A DNA stretch of 64,000 bases from Isoetes taiwanensis (taxonomy: Eukaryota > Streptophyta > Lycopodiopsida > Isoetales > Isoetaceae), in contig JAJEKV010000187.1 of NCBI GenBank assembly GCA_021234155.1, positions 126,001 to 190,000 on the forward strand, in the 5' to 3' direction. Numbering within the stretch: the first letter of the stretch is position 1; the number at the start of each line of letters is the position of its first letter. A program made the position numbers and the translations under genes. Under the pieces are notes generated by a model that saw only the letters and a list, made by a program, of their open reading frames with translations, was not told the origin of the DNA and searched no databases. Below, in pieces: positions 1-12,015 of the stretch.

Positions 1-115
1 ATCACGGTAGTATCGCTGCTGCTCTCTCTTTGTACTTGGGTCCCATAGGCCAGTTGGTCTCCGTGGACGATAAAATCATATTCTATTCTATTCTATTCTA
101 TTCTATTCTATTCTC
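1..115 (+). mobile_element. 3' end of a LINE (non-LTR retrotransposon) with TTCTA tail
   Basis: The segment ends in a TTCTA pentanucleotide tail (about 76-115), a common way for LINEs and SINEs to terminate. The stretch just before it (the words GTCCCATAGGCC and GTCTCCGTGGACGATAAAA) recurs in inverse orientation at about 56030-56095, again followed by the same pentamer tail, so this is a dispersed element with a fixed 3' end. The tail abuts the sequence TCTCATAGATTA of the Copia-1 LTR, so the LINE inserted into that LTR. The body lies left of the window. No RT sequence is visible here, so assignment to LINE rather than SINE rests on the tail and on the protein-like frame of the second copy. 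Confidence 0.6.
76..115 (+). repeat. TTCTA pentanucleotide microsatellite
   Basis: About seven TTCTA units form the 3' tail of the LINE fragment. Tail length is expected to vary between copies; the copy near 56005 has about four units. Confidence 0.9.
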
Positions 116-160
116 ATAGATTAGAATATCACATGACACATAATTTTGTCATTTCCAACA
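111..160 (-). repeat. Truncated 3' LTR of Copia-1
   Basis: About 50 bp match the end of the LTR at 4674-4723, with one A missing in the GATTA(A)GAATATC stretch. It ends in CA at 160 next to the polypurine tract. Its outer part has been displaced by the LINE at 1-115. Confidence 0.85.
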
Positions 161-207
161 TTCCCCCTTCATGTGATATTCCCTGTCATCACATTGTAAT
201 AATTTCC

Positions 208-3200
208 TTATTTCACGGAATACGGATAATGGTAGTGCCTTTGTAAGAATATACGCTCTTTGATGGAATTTGTACTAACATAGGTCAAATGCACTTGATT
301 TCTTTTGACCATATCTCTGATAAAATGAACTTCCATCTCAATGTGTTTTGATCTTTCGTGCAAAATTGGATTTTTTGACATGGCAATACAACTAGTATTA
401 TCACAATAAATGATTGTTGGTCCTCTTTGAGCAAATCCAAATTCCGCCATAAGCCTTCTTTCCCAAATAAGTTCCTTAGTCAGAGGGCTGCTTTGAGTTG
501 TACTTAGCCCGGCACTAGATAAAGCAATCTTTGCTTTGCTTCTTGCACTTCAAGCAACTGGGGCTCCACCTAATAAAATAACATATCCTGAAGTTGATTT
601 TCGTTTGTCTAAATCTCCTCCCCAATCAGCATCACAATAAGCCTGCAATTGTAAGTTGGTTTCATTAAATACTATATCAAAATGCATTGTACCTTTCAAG
701 TATTTGAGAATTCTTTTCTTTGCATTCCGGTGTCTTTACCCGACCTTGTCATTGTACCTACGAGAATATTAGCTGCAAATGCAATGTCGGGGCCTAGTAC
801 AATTGGCTACATGGGACAAACAACCAATCAAACACGTAAGGTATTTTCTCCATTTGTTTTGCTTTCGGTTTACGTCTTTGGACTCATATCTGCAGAGATA
901 CGTGATCAGGAACCATAGGAGTATATGCCATATTGCAATCTTCCATATGAAATTTCTTCAACATGTTTTTGAATATGCCCTTGTTGACTCAAAGCTAATA
1001 TCTTGTGATTTACGTCCCCTGTAAACATCTATGCCCGAAACCTCTTTAATTCTCCAAGATCACTCATTTGGAATCGTTTCTTTAAGATATCTTTGCAATG
1101 ATTTAGTACTTGAGTTCCCTTTGATATCATAATATTGTCATCAACATATAAAGCAATAATGCACCAGGCATCTCCCATTTTGAACCTATAGATATTACCA
1201 TCATAATTGAGCTTCTCAAAACCTTGTTCTACAAGATATCCATCCATACATTTATACCATTCCCTAGGAGATTGTTTAAGACCATGCTTTGCTCTATTCA
1301 ACTTCCAAATTTTTCCTTTTTCCTCTTCAAATCAGTTGAGGTCTTAAATAAATTTCCTCCTCTAATTAGCATTCAAGAATCTTTGTGCTTACATCCATAT
1401 GATAGATTTCAAGGTCACAAGCATTAGCAATAGCTAATAACATTCTCAAACTATTTATCTTTACCAATGGTGAAAATGTTTCATCAAAATCTTCCCCTTT
1501 TTTCTGTGTAAAGCCTTGTGCAACAAGTCTGGCTTTGAATTTCTTTGTATTTTTGTCTACTCCTGGTTTTATTCTATAGATCCACTTACTTCCAACTATA
1601 TTCTTATCAGAAGGAATATCCAATACTGTATAAGTGTTTGTTCTTTTGAATGCTCTCATTTCTTCTTCCATAGCACATTTCCAGTTCTTTCCATTCATAT
1701 CTTGAACTGCCTCCATATAATTTTGTGGAATCTTGTCTGTTTCAAGTATCAAAATGTCGAATACAGTATTAATTTCTCCTACCTGAGATCTAAGTCTTTT
1801 ACTTTTTCCAAGTTCAGTTCTACCATGAGACTCTAAATTATGTTTGGCTTCTTCTGCCAACATTTGAGCTTCTGTTCGTTTGGGTCTTTCCTATAAAATT
1901 CGTTTTCATTGAAGACCACATCTCTACTCACTATAATTTTTCTTCTAGCAGGATCATATAATCTGAATGCTTTCGAGTTAGAATCATACCCTACTAGATA
2001 AGATATGTATGCTCTATCATCCAACTTTTTCCTTAGTTCTTCAGGAACATGTACAAAGCATAAACACCCATATGCTTTTAATCTATCATAAAGAAGGTGA
2101 CTTACGGACCAAAGCATTTTCTGGAATTGCACCTTTAATACTTGATGAAGGTAACAAGTTTTGAATGTAGGCGGCCGTCTTCCTGACTTCATCCATAAAT
2201 AATTTGGTAAGCCGAATACTTCAACATGGGCCTCACAGCATCAAGCAATGTTCTATTTTTCCTTTCTGCAACTCCATTTTGTTGTGGTGAGTATCTGCGT
2301 GTCAATTGCCTCTTGATTCCCCTGTTTGCACAAAAAGCTTTAAATTCATGGAGATATATTCACCTCCCTCTGTCGACCTTATGCACTTTATCTTCCTTCC
2401 GGTTTCTAGCTTCGGTTTGTTGATAAATAACTTCAAAAGCATCACTAGCTTGGTCTTTTGTTTTCAAAAATATCCTTGGTCATCAATAAAGCTCATGAAA
2501 TATTTATGCCCACTCAAACTAGTAACATTTAAAGGATCACATAAATTTGTGTGTACCAAATCAAAATGCCTTTTGCTCTTTTTTGTGTGACCTTTTAAAT
2601 GGCAATCTTGATTGCTTTCAAGTTGGCACCCCACATAAGAACTTTTCATTTTGTACCTTGGCGGATATTAATCCCTTTTCCCCAAGTCTTTTAATTATTC
2701 TGGCATTTACATGACATAATCTGTTATGCCATATTTTCACATCACGAATATTCCACAAGATTAATTTCATGAAGATGCTCCATATCAATCGAAAGAGATT
2801 AGCAACTCTTTTTGCCAATAAACTTTTAATTCACCATTAAGGAACACTTTACATTGGATCTGTTCAAAGCGATTACTTTATATCCCAAATCCACAAAGGT
2901 GGCATCACGGATGTAAGATTTCTAACAAATTTGGGCACACACAAAACATCTCTCAATTGTACAATTTTGCCATTTAAATTCGAACAACTCTAAAACTCCG
3001 GCATCTTCTATTTTCTTCAAACCCCCATCACCAAGTTGCACATGTCCTTCCTTCTTTTCCCAATCCTTAAGCATATGCAAGTCACACATCACACTTTTTT
3101 GCTCTGAATCTATAACAACAAATTGGTTATTGCTTTTCCTTGGAAACTCGAAACATTACAAGTTAAATTCTTCCTTACCTCCAAGGTGTCATCCTCAAGT

Positions 3201-4190
3201 TCACCTTCACTACTATCTTGCTTTTCTACCACATTAATACTTGAGCCTCCTTTGAATTTTCCCCGCCTCGCCACCTCTAAAAGTTCAGGAGAATCTCCCT
3301 CGACCTCTTCCCTTTTTTAGGACTTGGGCAATGTCGAAGCAAAATGCCCCTTTGCCTTCACAATTGAAACATCTAAATTCCTTCTCACTATTGTTTGGAC
3401 ATTCCTCTTTAGGTGACCAAATTGATTGCATGCATAACAAGGTCCTACTTTTCCTCTTGAAAAAACACCTCTTTTTAGTCTTACATTATACAAGACCTAC
3501 GGGGGATTGATCAGCTTCCTGTGTAATAGTTTGTTTCAAATTGCGTGCGTATCATTACGATAGCATGCTCCTTGGAAGTGGCTACATTTTAAGGTAAAGT
3601 TGCCATTGACTATTATGAGATCTTGCTCTTGCCAAAGCTAGTATTTGATCTCTTGTTCATTCAAGATATTTCCGGCTCCCCTCAAGATCTGCAATAATGG
3701 AATCAAATCTCCAAAAGTCGGTCAAGTTATCTTTCTCAAACAATTTTATCTTCCTTAAGCTTGTTTTCTAGCACATCTATTTGTGAAGAACTTTTTGTTC
3801 ATAGTGCTTTATCAAATAATCCCACATTTCCTTAGGCTTCAAGCCTCGAAGTTTCGGTTTTAAGGCATTGCCTACCTTACACATGATTATGGCTGGGCCT
3901 CCATAATCTTAGCTTCATCTCCTGCTCGAACTTCGGAGAGGTGCTCTTGCAGTGAACACACCTTCACGAAGTTCCCCCGCACCAGATTGAGCATTACTAC
4001 TAGCAGCAGGACTTGAATCACCTGAGCTAGTTGCACCCCTTACTGGGCTACCATCAAACAAATACCACAATTTTTCGAACTCCAGCACACCTCTAATACT
4101 CTCCTTCGGTTGAAATCCTCCATCTCCTTTAAAACTTCAATAGAGTTCAATAGATTTTGCCCCGAATCGGTTGTCATTATCCGCGGCGGG
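208..4190 (-). pseudogene. Copia-1 gag-pol remnants
   Basis: The polyprotein survives as in-frame islands. RNase H tail: about 208-450 (CDNTSCIAMSKNP, KHIEMEVHFIRDMV). RT with the YVDD catalytic box: 1029-1301. RT N-terminus (AMEEEMRAFKRT, GSKWIYRIK): 1366-1863. Integrase C-terminus (KAYGCLCFVHVP, SRDVVFNENEF): 1833-2192. GAG-pre-integrase and integrase start (KIWHNRLCHV, HTNLCDPLN): 2464-2818. Protease remnant: about 3080-3130. Zinc-knuckle gag: about 3330-3450. Gag N-terminal debris runs to about 4190. The frame changes every few hundred bases, so no functional product is expected. It is close in sequence to Copia-2 and Copia-4 and shares their variant protease motif. Confidence 0.85.
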
Positions 4191-4200
4191 GAACTAGTTA

Positions 4201-4212
4201 GCTCTGATACCA
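4201..4212 (-). other. Primer-binding site (initiator-Met tRNA), Copia-1
   Basis: On the minus strand this reads TGGTATCAGAGC, the classic plant retrotransposon sequence complementary to the 3' end of initiator-Met tRNA. It sits one base inside the 5' LTR. Confidence 0.9.
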
Positions 4213-4213
4213 A

Positions 4214-4723
4214 TGTTAGAATCATAGCTTGGGGTTTGAACCCAAGTATGCCAAGACTCTGCCTCCTTCTACAAACCGCACCTATATCTTGATACCTGCA
4301 CCTATATTTGCACACCCAGCTTGTTATCCTCTGTCCCCATCATTCGTCTATATATATTTTCTTACCAACCTGAATATATACACTTGTCAAATCGTGCATG
4401 CCCTTCATATAGAAAGTTTTCCAACTTGCCTAAATATTCGGAGGCCCTGCTGTCCTTAAATTCCAGCTGTCGTTGACTTTGACCCGTTTGACCAGTCAAC
4501 ACAAACCCTAAGTGGCGGGCAGGGGGTATCAAGCATTTTCTGGCGAGCCTAGCAACGTCTGGGTAGTACCAGCCCGCCACCCTAATTTTTCCACATATTT
4601 TTCATACTTCCTTAGGTTGATCTCGCCCTTTGCTTCTCATAGATCAATGTTGACGCTCTAATCTTGCTTTGCTTCTCATAGATTAAGAATATCACATGAC
4701 ACATAATTTTGTCATTTCCAACA
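4214..4723 (-). repeat. 5' LTR of Copia-1
   Basis: A 510-bp terminal repeat with TG...CA ends. Its last ~50 bp (ATATCACATGACACATAATT and neighbours) match 111-160, the surviving part of the 3' LTR. The start is fixed by the primer-binding site one base to its left. Confidence 0.85.
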
Positions 4724-6900
4724 CATCTTTGGCCTATTCCTCCTACTATTGACCAGGATCTGCAAAGGTTGAAACCTTTTACGCTTAATGGCTACCAAGC
4801 CTTTACGCTAGGCGGGTTACGCTTTTGTTATGATAGGTTGTTCTGGAGGAACAATTCCTTCACTTGGGGGATATGTTCTATCATCACAAGGGCTTGCGGG
4901 ATGCACATGGAGAAAGGCTGCTATTACGTTTTGGTAACTCTTTGCACCATTATGGTTTTGCTTTCCCTCGAATGGGATGAAATAAATTTGGCAAGCTGAC
5001 CCGGTGTGCTTGATCTGGTGGTCATAGAAGAGATGAGGAGGCTGGACCCAGATCTCTTTTTGATAGGCCTTACGGGGAATGAAAGCAAGTGTATATAAAA
5101 ATTTTGTTGCTCATGTAATCTGAAATGTTTAATAGAAATCGGCTTATGTCGAAATGTAACCTTATGTAATCATTTTATATGTTTAATATAAATCTTCACT
5201 CTTCAATCTCTCCTTTGTTTAATTGACATGGTGAAAGTGACACCTGAGAAAAATTACATTAAGGATGAGGAGAATGGGATGAGAGAATCATTGGAAATCA
5301 TCACATCAAATGCAAGATCAATCATTCAAAAGGTACGTGCGAGGAAGCATTGGGGAAAACCTAAATCTAGTTTTGCATGCGGACATTGGCTTATCCCAAT
5401 CCGGCTATGGCGGAAGAAAGCGGAAAAGGAGAACACGAGCACAAACAATTTCGCCCAGTTCAAATGCGATGCATCCGGTAGGACCTATCTTGGAGCAAAT
5501 AAACGTGAGCCGGATATTAGAGGGGCGGAGGACCCATGAATTCGAGGTATTCTAGGCTTAAAACATAGGTTAATTCTGATGGGCTTAAAGAATTAGAAGT
5601 CAAGGCAGTGATGGCGGTTGCCTTTCTCTATAGTAGATGTTGTTTTACAAGGATGATGTTGTTTACACGATTGCGGTCGGGGAGACTTAACAGAGCTGGT
5701 GCGGCCGACGAGGGTTCGGGGGTGGCGTATGATTACGAGGATGAGTTCGCGGCTCTCTCCATGCTTGAGGAAGAGGATATGTTCATCCAACTAAAGCGGA
5801 AATGATCCATGCTTCAGCCATTAAAAAGTGCTCAAGGGCGGGCGCATGGAGACACAACAACTTTGAGACAATACTTTATGAATCGTATCATAAGTGGGAG
5901 GCGAAGCAGAAGAAGCTCATGTTTTAGTGTTCTTTGGATTACACCAACTATTGCGAGAAAAACTTGATGAAATCTTGAACATACTTGGAAGAAAAGAGTT
6001 CTGAGATCTCACAATGCAGGATCTGATTGAGGCCCGATGGCAGTATGTCATCATTAACCTCTTCAAAACAGCTATTATTATATCTCTAATGCATTTTGAT
6101 AATACTATAAGCTTCGGGTTATAGTTTTCCCTGATTTTTCTGCATACTTCATTTCATAAGAAGTATGAACTATTCTACCGGGTATGGTAGATTTCCATAT
6201 GTATTTTTCTTCCTTTGAAATATGCTTCACCACAGTTTTCACCACATTTTTCACCACGGCTTTCACCACAGATTTCACCATAATCGGCCGGGGCATTGAC
6301 CATTTTTTGACCCGGTCAGGAAAATGGAATGGCTCTGATTCTGATAGTATCTTGGCCCGATTTTGGTGGCGGCAATATATGGATTCAAATTAGGTCCCGA
6401 ATTGATATGAGGCCAAAATTCATTAAGCTCTGCTTTGTGCAAAGATTCTTGCAAGGCCACTAACTTTTTGCTTGAGGGGATTACGTTGTTTTCTTTTAGG
6501 TTTCTTTTGAACTCTATTTCTTTTGAACTGAGCCACCCATCTCATATTTTTTCCTATTTCTTTTGGTTTTACCATATTTTGTTAGTGTGCGGATCATAGA
6601 TTACGCACCTTCAAATTCCTTGTTTGCATTTTATAATTAATGACAAAAAGTTGACTAAGGCGAGCAGTTGACTAAGCTTGAAAAGAACAGTGGAAAAGAG
6701 AACAGTTAAAAGCAAAACAAGTTCTATTGCAAAACAAGTTACATCATTAATGAAAAGCCTTTACAAAGAATAGTCACAAGGACTATTGCCAAAAAAATTG
6801 AAACCGGGGATTACAATACAAATCTAAACTAATCGGTGAGGGGACCATCTTGAGCTCTATATGGGAGGTCGTCTCTGGGCATACATCTTCATTTAGGAGT
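4724..6900. other. Unassigned sequence with weak ORF remnants
   Basis: Short plus-strand reading frames occur at 4709-4999, 5228-5555, 5608-5805 and, after frame changes, to about 6090. One stretch is acidic (YEDEFAALSMLEEEDMF). I do not recognise a family; it could be a decayed DNA transposon or gene fragment. From 6300 to 6900 I see only AT-rich sequence without features. Confidence 0.3.
6228..6282. repeat. Short TTCACCACA minisatellite
   Basis: Four or five imperfect copies of a 12-bp unit (TTTTCACCACA and variants). Read on the minus strand they give a VVK-rich repeat peptide, which I take as an artefact of the repeat. A related CACCACATGATT minisatellite occurs at about 10340-10420. Confidence 0.8.
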
Positions 6901-7418
6901 GGCTCCTCGTCATCCTAACTGCATGCACCCTTTCGAGCACCCGCGCCGAGGCGGCGGCCTGTGCATCCATGATGAGCTTCTCCACCTGCGGTGGAGTGAA
7001 CTTGGCCCTGCTTGTAAAGGCGGCCTCCTGCGGTGGAGGAAGACACGGATCCTCCGCAGGAAGACACGGATTCTGACGGTCTTTGGCTGCGAAGAGCGAG
7101 GCACAATGGGGGATAGTGTTCTGCCAGTGTAGTCTTGAACTTGGCCATGGCGGAAGTGAAGGAGTTGGGCCGGAATGGGGAAGAAGTGAAGGAGATGGCG
7201 GAATAGGCGATGGGGGACGGAATGGACGGAATGAAAAGCTGCGCAGGCAGAATTTTGGGAATAAAAAGGGATGCAAATCGTGGGGTATGCATCGATTTTG
7301 GGAATGAGAAAAGAGGAAAGGGGCGTTTGCATGCATGCCACCTAGAAGTTTCATTTTGCATTCTCATTTTTATGCTTGATTCTGAGAAATTTGTACTTGA
7401 ATGTTGAATGAATTCCAA
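6893..7418 (-). other. GC-rich block with overlapping open frames, unrecognised
   Basis: Overlapping minus-strand frames of 143-167 codons occupy a locally GC-rich, CpG-containing block. One has a proline-rich middle and a plausible C-terminal helix (residues near KFTPPQVEKLIMDAQAAA). No known domain is visible. A short internal duplication (AAGACACGGAT, twice near 7040-7075) is present. It could be the first exon of a lost gene or chance open frames in GC-rich DNA. Confidence 0.2.
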
Positions 7419-7569
7419 AAGGTATAACTAGATTAAGCTGAATTAAATTGAATTTAACTTGCACAAGGCACGGATTAAACTAGAGGCATAATAAAAGGTA
7501 TTACAAAACCAATTGATTAAAAGCGAAAACGAATACTTGAGCAGAATGCTTGAAATTACAACGAAAACG

Positions 7570-7760
7570 GAGAGAAAGGCACAAGGCACTTTGTATATAC
7601 AAAAAAAGGCACTAAGGCCATCATATATTACAAGGCACTAAGGCTCCTGTGTTTCAAGTTTAAGGCACTAAGGCACATCAGGACATATGGGTGAGATCAA
7701 AGAAAGGCACTAAGTCACGTGGTATCTGTTTTTCAAAAATAACAAAGGCACAAAAGGCGT
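7570..7760. repeat. Dispersed AAGGCACTAAGGC motif cluster
   Basis: The word AAGGCAC(T)AAGGC recurs at least six times with irregular spacing within about 190 bp. Spacing is not constant, so this is a cryptically simple region rather than a true tandem array. The flanks from 7420 to 8480 hold no gene I can support. Confidence 0.7.
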
Positions 7761-8485
7761 GGTTGAACTTGATCATAACAAAAAAAACAGCGATGGCTTC
7801 CTCAGCTCGGGACTTCAAGCTTCATCGTAAGAAAAGTAAAGAAAGTTAGAAAGCACATGTAAAAAGATTGCAAAAATTGAATTGCATGCTACTTAGTACT
7901 TACTCTCCGGTAATTGTGAAGTGCTGCAAACATTTCTTCTTCTTGAGGTCTTCTTCTTCGGGTCTTCTCCTTATTTGGTCTCTTCTTCTTCACTCCGGAT
8001 GTTGTCTTGAATCAAGCGTCCTCCTCGAAGAATGCGCATCGGATGAATGAAAAGTGGAGGAATCTTACGAAAACCCGAAAGCTCTGAAAGAGAGTATTGA
8101 GCTTTCAGAAGAAACTTTCGAGAAGAGGAGCTCTCCCTCTGAATTGGGGACAGAATCGTGTGGCAGTTTGACATCATCCTGCAAAGGAATCGTCCATGAT
8201 CCTATGCCATAACTGGCTAGGACCTCTGCCAAAGGCAAGGTAAGCAAGGCCCGGCGCTTGGGCCGGACGAGGGAAGGGGAAGCGAGCCCGGGGAAGGAGA
8301 GCGGCCTTTCCGGCGTGTTTGGGAGAATTGGACGATATTTCTCCCTCACGACCATAGCCTATAAAGGCTGGCGTGAAATTAATTTCGTAGGCTACGATTT
8401 TAGGATTTCGTACCATTAGTATCTTAATCGTAATGATTTAGTAGGATACGAATAATTACCTCGTAATGACCATAATTTTATTTTC

Positions 8486-8488
<3 letters not shown>

Positions 8489-8569
<81 letters not shown>
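8489..8569. repeat. (AT)n dinucleotide microsatellite
   Basis: About 40 uninterrupted AT units. The exact count in an assembly is uncertain because polymerases and base callers slip on such tracts. It lies directly before the GATTC-repeat tract. Confidence 0.95.
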
Positions 8570-8571
<2 letters not shown>

Positions 8572-8605
8572 AGTGTTTGTAATATGAGGGACTGCATAAA
8601 GCTCG

Positions 8606-9475
8606 AAGATCCTATGAAGATTCTCCTAGATTCTATGAAGATTCTCTTAGATTCTCTAAAATTCCATCAAGATTCTCAAAACTTTTAGGAAGATTCCCCT
8701 AGATTCCCAAATATTCTCTTGAGATTCTCTTAGATTCTCCTAGATTCCCAAAGGTTTTCTTAGATTCTTAAGATTCTATGGAGATTCCCCTATATTTTAT
8801 TAAGATTTCCAAAGATTCTCTTAAGATTTCCAAAGATTCTCTAAAGATTTCCCTAGATTCCAAAAGAATACCCCAAGATTCCTCTATATTCTCCAAGATT
8901 CTATCAAGATTCTTCTAGATTCTCTGAGATTCCATAAGATTCCTATAGATTCTTAAAGATTTTATGAAGATTCCTTTAGATTCTCCTAGATTCCCAAAGA
9001 TTCATTTGAGACTCCCTAAGATTCTCTGAAGATTAAGCCTACATTTTAAAGAATACCCCAAGATTCCTCTAGATTCTCCAAGAGTCTATCAAGATTCTCC
9101 TAGATTCTTCTAGATTCTCGGGAGATTCCATTAAGATTCCTCTAGGTTTTAAAGATTTTATCAAGATTCCCTAGATTCCCAAAAAGCGCTTGAGATTCCT
9201 ATAGATTCAATTGAGATTCCTCTAGTTCCAATAGATTCTACGAAGATTCCCCTAGACTCCCCAAGATTACATCAATTTTCCTCTAGGTTCTTAAAGATTT
9301 TATTAAGATTCCATTAGATTCCCTTACATTCTCAAAGATGCTCTCTTGAGATTATCATAGATTCTCTAAGATTTTCATGATATTTACGGACTCCTAAGAT
9401 CCTATAAAAGATTATCTTAAGATTCCCTCAACTTGCCATAGATTCCTTGAAAATCGCACATTCCAAAAAATTCTT
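8606..9475. repeat. Degenerate GATTC minisatellite, about 870 bp
   Basis: The core (A)GATTC(T/C) recurs roughly every 10-13 bases for almost the whole interval, joined by linkers such as TCCTA, CTCAA, TTGA and TATGA. Longer pairs such as AGATTCTCCTAGATTC recur. Stop codons occur in all frames I read, so this is not coding. The array is too degenerate for one higher-order unit to be obvious. It ends near the TTGGCTCCAAG sequence at about 9490. Confidence 0.85.
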
Positions 9476-9489
9476 AGTGTTCGATCATG

Positions 9490-10200
9490 TTGGCTCCAAG
9501 CTGCAACAAAATAGTGTCAAAGCACCACTCATTGGAAGCTCTCGGCCGGGAGGAATCAAAGCGTGAGTCCCACCTTCATCAGACCCCTCTGTAAACTCAC
9601 GTGCTTTTGAAGGCGATTAAAAAAAAAGAAGCTTCCTAGAATGTCCACTAATAAATGCTTTGCCACCTCATTAATGAGGGTGCCACCTCACCTCCTTTTA
9701 AAAAAAAACTAATTTAATATTAAAGAGTTAATGGCTAGGATTTATGCTCACCTTTTGATCCAATGGTTAAGATCACGCTACCAAATTCACTTTTGACATC
9801 TTCCTTGCACCTTCCCATAAAAATCAAGGGGCTAGGATTTAGGCCCTTCCCCTTTGATCCAGCGGTTCCGCTCAGATGGGGTGTATGCCCCATGTATGAC
9901 TCATGTATGCCCCCATCAAAATCCAAGGGCTTAAGCTATGCCACCTCATCAACTTTTTATCCAAGGGCCAAGATCAAAAATTTATATCCGATATGCCATT
10001 TTGTAACTACCCCCATGAGTTTCTATATACATATTAAGATATATCTATCCTGAAATGGCCATTCTTTTTTGGACACCAATCATATTATGTTGGCTTGGCA
10101 CTTGTTTAGTAATTTTAGTTATAATTAGCTAGTGTAAATTGATTGTTGACTTCAATTGTTGACTTACGCTTCACCAAACATGTTGGTCAATGAAAGTCAA
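9490..10200. other. Non-coding block with repeated 'GCTAGGATTTA' phrases
   Basis: The phrase GCTAGGATTTA followed by a TTTGATCC(A)A(C/T)GG motif occurs at about 9732 and 9830, and TGCCACCTCA occurs at least three times (9660-9950). Such phrases are typical of miniature inverted-repeat elements, but I could not pair clean terminal inverted repeats. A 96-codon plus frame here looks accidental. Confidence 0.4.
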
Positions 10201-10224
10201 ACATGTAACAAAGGTCATGTAAAG

Positions 10225-10425
10225 GCTCAAGCATGCCAAGGTGGCTCAAATATGCCAAGGTGGCTCAAACATGCCACCTAGGCTCCAACATGCCGCCTAG
10301 GCTCCAACATGCCACGTAAGCTCCAATATACCACCTATGATTCACCACATGATTCACCACATGCACCACATGATTCACCACATGCACCAGTTGCATCACC
10401 ACATCTATCACGACATGTATCACCA
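10225..10425. repeat. Two adjacent minisatellites (ATGCCACCTAGGCTCCAAC and CACCACATGATT units)
   Basis: From 10225 to about 10335 a 19-20 bp unit containing ATGCC(A/G)CCTAGGCTC is repeated about six times. From about 10340 to 10425 a CACCACATGATT unit is repeated about six times. Frames that read through them give repetitive peptides rich in V, H and N, which I do not count as genes. Confidence 0.85.
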
Positions 10426-10700
10426 CATTGTCATGAATCTTTGAATACATCAATTTCTTACGAGATTTGAACTCCACCGAGTGTTGCTCACGGTCGGTGA
10501 GAAAAAGTTTATTGTATACAATAGTATACAACAATGTACATTAGAGTGTCGATGAAAGAAATAGGTTACAAGAATAACCTCTTTGGTTACAATAATACAA
10601 ACATTTGATTACAAGTAAAGATCTATTGATCTGTCAACCTCGACTTCATTACTAGAGAGCAAGCGTGGCTTTCACAACATCAATCATCATTCTAAGCGTG

Positions 10701-11245
10701 TCAACGGCTCGCCACTAGAAATTGGTACACCCCGCAACAAACATATCGGGCCTCACATTGGATGAGTAATAACTTCAAATTTACGAACTCACCTTGCATT
10801 GGGATAGTATCTCCAAGTCTAGCATTCTTTGCCACAACTTTCTTTACAAGACACATATGGCGGGGACCACCGACCCGCAATCGACGGTGAGTGGGGAACT
10901 TGTAATTTTCTTGTGGCGCTGACTTTATGGTGCTTAGGAATTTTGTGTTTGCATTCTCAACAAAGCGCATAGCGGGCTCCGGAGCCCTTGTACATTTTCT
11001 AACATTTGTCAAAATGGTACCACACGAGTGACATTTAAGCGGTGACCTCAAGACCTACAATGACATACAACGTCGGTCTTTTTGCTGATAACATGCTGGC
11101 TGACGGTACATTCGAAATTGCAAGTTGAGGGTTCAGCGGTTTGTCCTTTGAAGCAAAGCTTCGTTACGGTAATGATGGTAAATGGCGGATCCATGAAATG
11201 GAACCTCTGTTCCATGTCATGCTTGATCATCGAGGAAATTTGCAT
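10701..11245 (-). pseudogene. Unrecognised cysteine-containing ORF with one frame break
   Basis: Two minus-strand frames (11048-11245, then 10701-11051) look like one protein with a shift near 11048. Visible features are paired cysteines (LKCHSCGT, DVVCHC, KLCFKG, CNFEC) and a basic stretch (THRRLRVGGPRHMC). The pattern suggests a small zinc-binding fold, but I do not recognise the family. It lies downstream of the phosphatase-like gene in the same orientation and may be unrelated. 11246-11650 holds no feature I can support. Confidence 0.35.
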
Positions 11246-12015
11246 ACACTTAGAAAGTCAAAGATGCGGTAAAAACAAGATGATTTAGCTTTTTCGAAGA
11301 CTTCAAATCTGAGTTGTTTATATTAAATTACTAACCTCATGAAGAAATGGACTATCACGTCCTTTGAACCAATCCCTACTTTTCTCCAATATTCTGATTG
11401 CCTCTTGATCAAGCACAAGAGGCTCCTCTTTGTCCTTTAAACACTTCCAAGTGGCAAGTCTTACGGTGGGATGTGGCTCTTATCTTTGGAGTCCCTGCGT
11501 CTTTGGTGGTGTAAGTTTACATTCAACCAAATGGAAGATCATTGAAAACCTTGAGGAACATTGAAATAGCCAAAGAAATGAACAATTGAAGTAAAACTTT
11601 GTTTATATTAAAAAGTCAAGAGAGGTTACATCATATACACAATAATACTATTTCTAGGCTTTAGTTCTATGTTTTTTCATCATATTAATACAAATTTGAC
11701 TCTCAGTGTCAAACATATTCAGCATTTTGTTGCTTTGTACATAACTTTGTACATTCCCTGCCTTCAGCAACCCCTGAAGCCAAACCTTTAGATCATTCAT
11801 GAGGAAATTGCCATCTACTATGTCAGGGCTCCAGCTGTTTGGACAGATCATGGTGTTTGGCTCATTGAGGTACCCTTTGTATCTGCTGTCATCAATGAGA
11901 AGCACGTTCTCTTTTGTGAAACCTGGAAATTCGTCGTAGACCTTTGTCCTTGTGTTTCATCAATGCTCCCTTAACTATGATTCTCAAGTTTTGAGCCTGC
12001 AGGCTGGACCAAAGT

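Larger units (their letters stand above)
111..4723 (-). mobile_element. Copia-1, decayed Ty1/copia element
   Basis: The element lies on the minus strand. The 5' LTR is 4214-4723 (TG...CA). A primer-binding site complementary to initiator-Met tRNA is at 4201-4212. The inner part of the 3' LTR is at 111-160, and the polypurine tract (reads GAAGGGGGAA on the minus strand) immediately follows it at 161-170. The rest of the 3' LTR was separated by the LINE insertion and lies outside the window, so its target-site duplication cannot be checked. Domain order on the minus strand is gag, protease, integrase, RT, RNase H, which is the copia order. Many frameshifts and stops make it non-autonomous. Confidence 0.9.

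Noticed and set aside
8065-8416. 80-96 codon minus frames
   Set aside because: Overlapping frames without domain or splice context next to simple repeats.
7560-10430. CRISPR-like array
   Set aside because: Repeats are short, degenerate and irregularly spaced with no unique spacers of constant length. The DNA is plant nuclear.
10265-10534. VVNHVVH-rich 89-codon ORF
   Set aside because: Product of the CACCACATGATT minisatellite.
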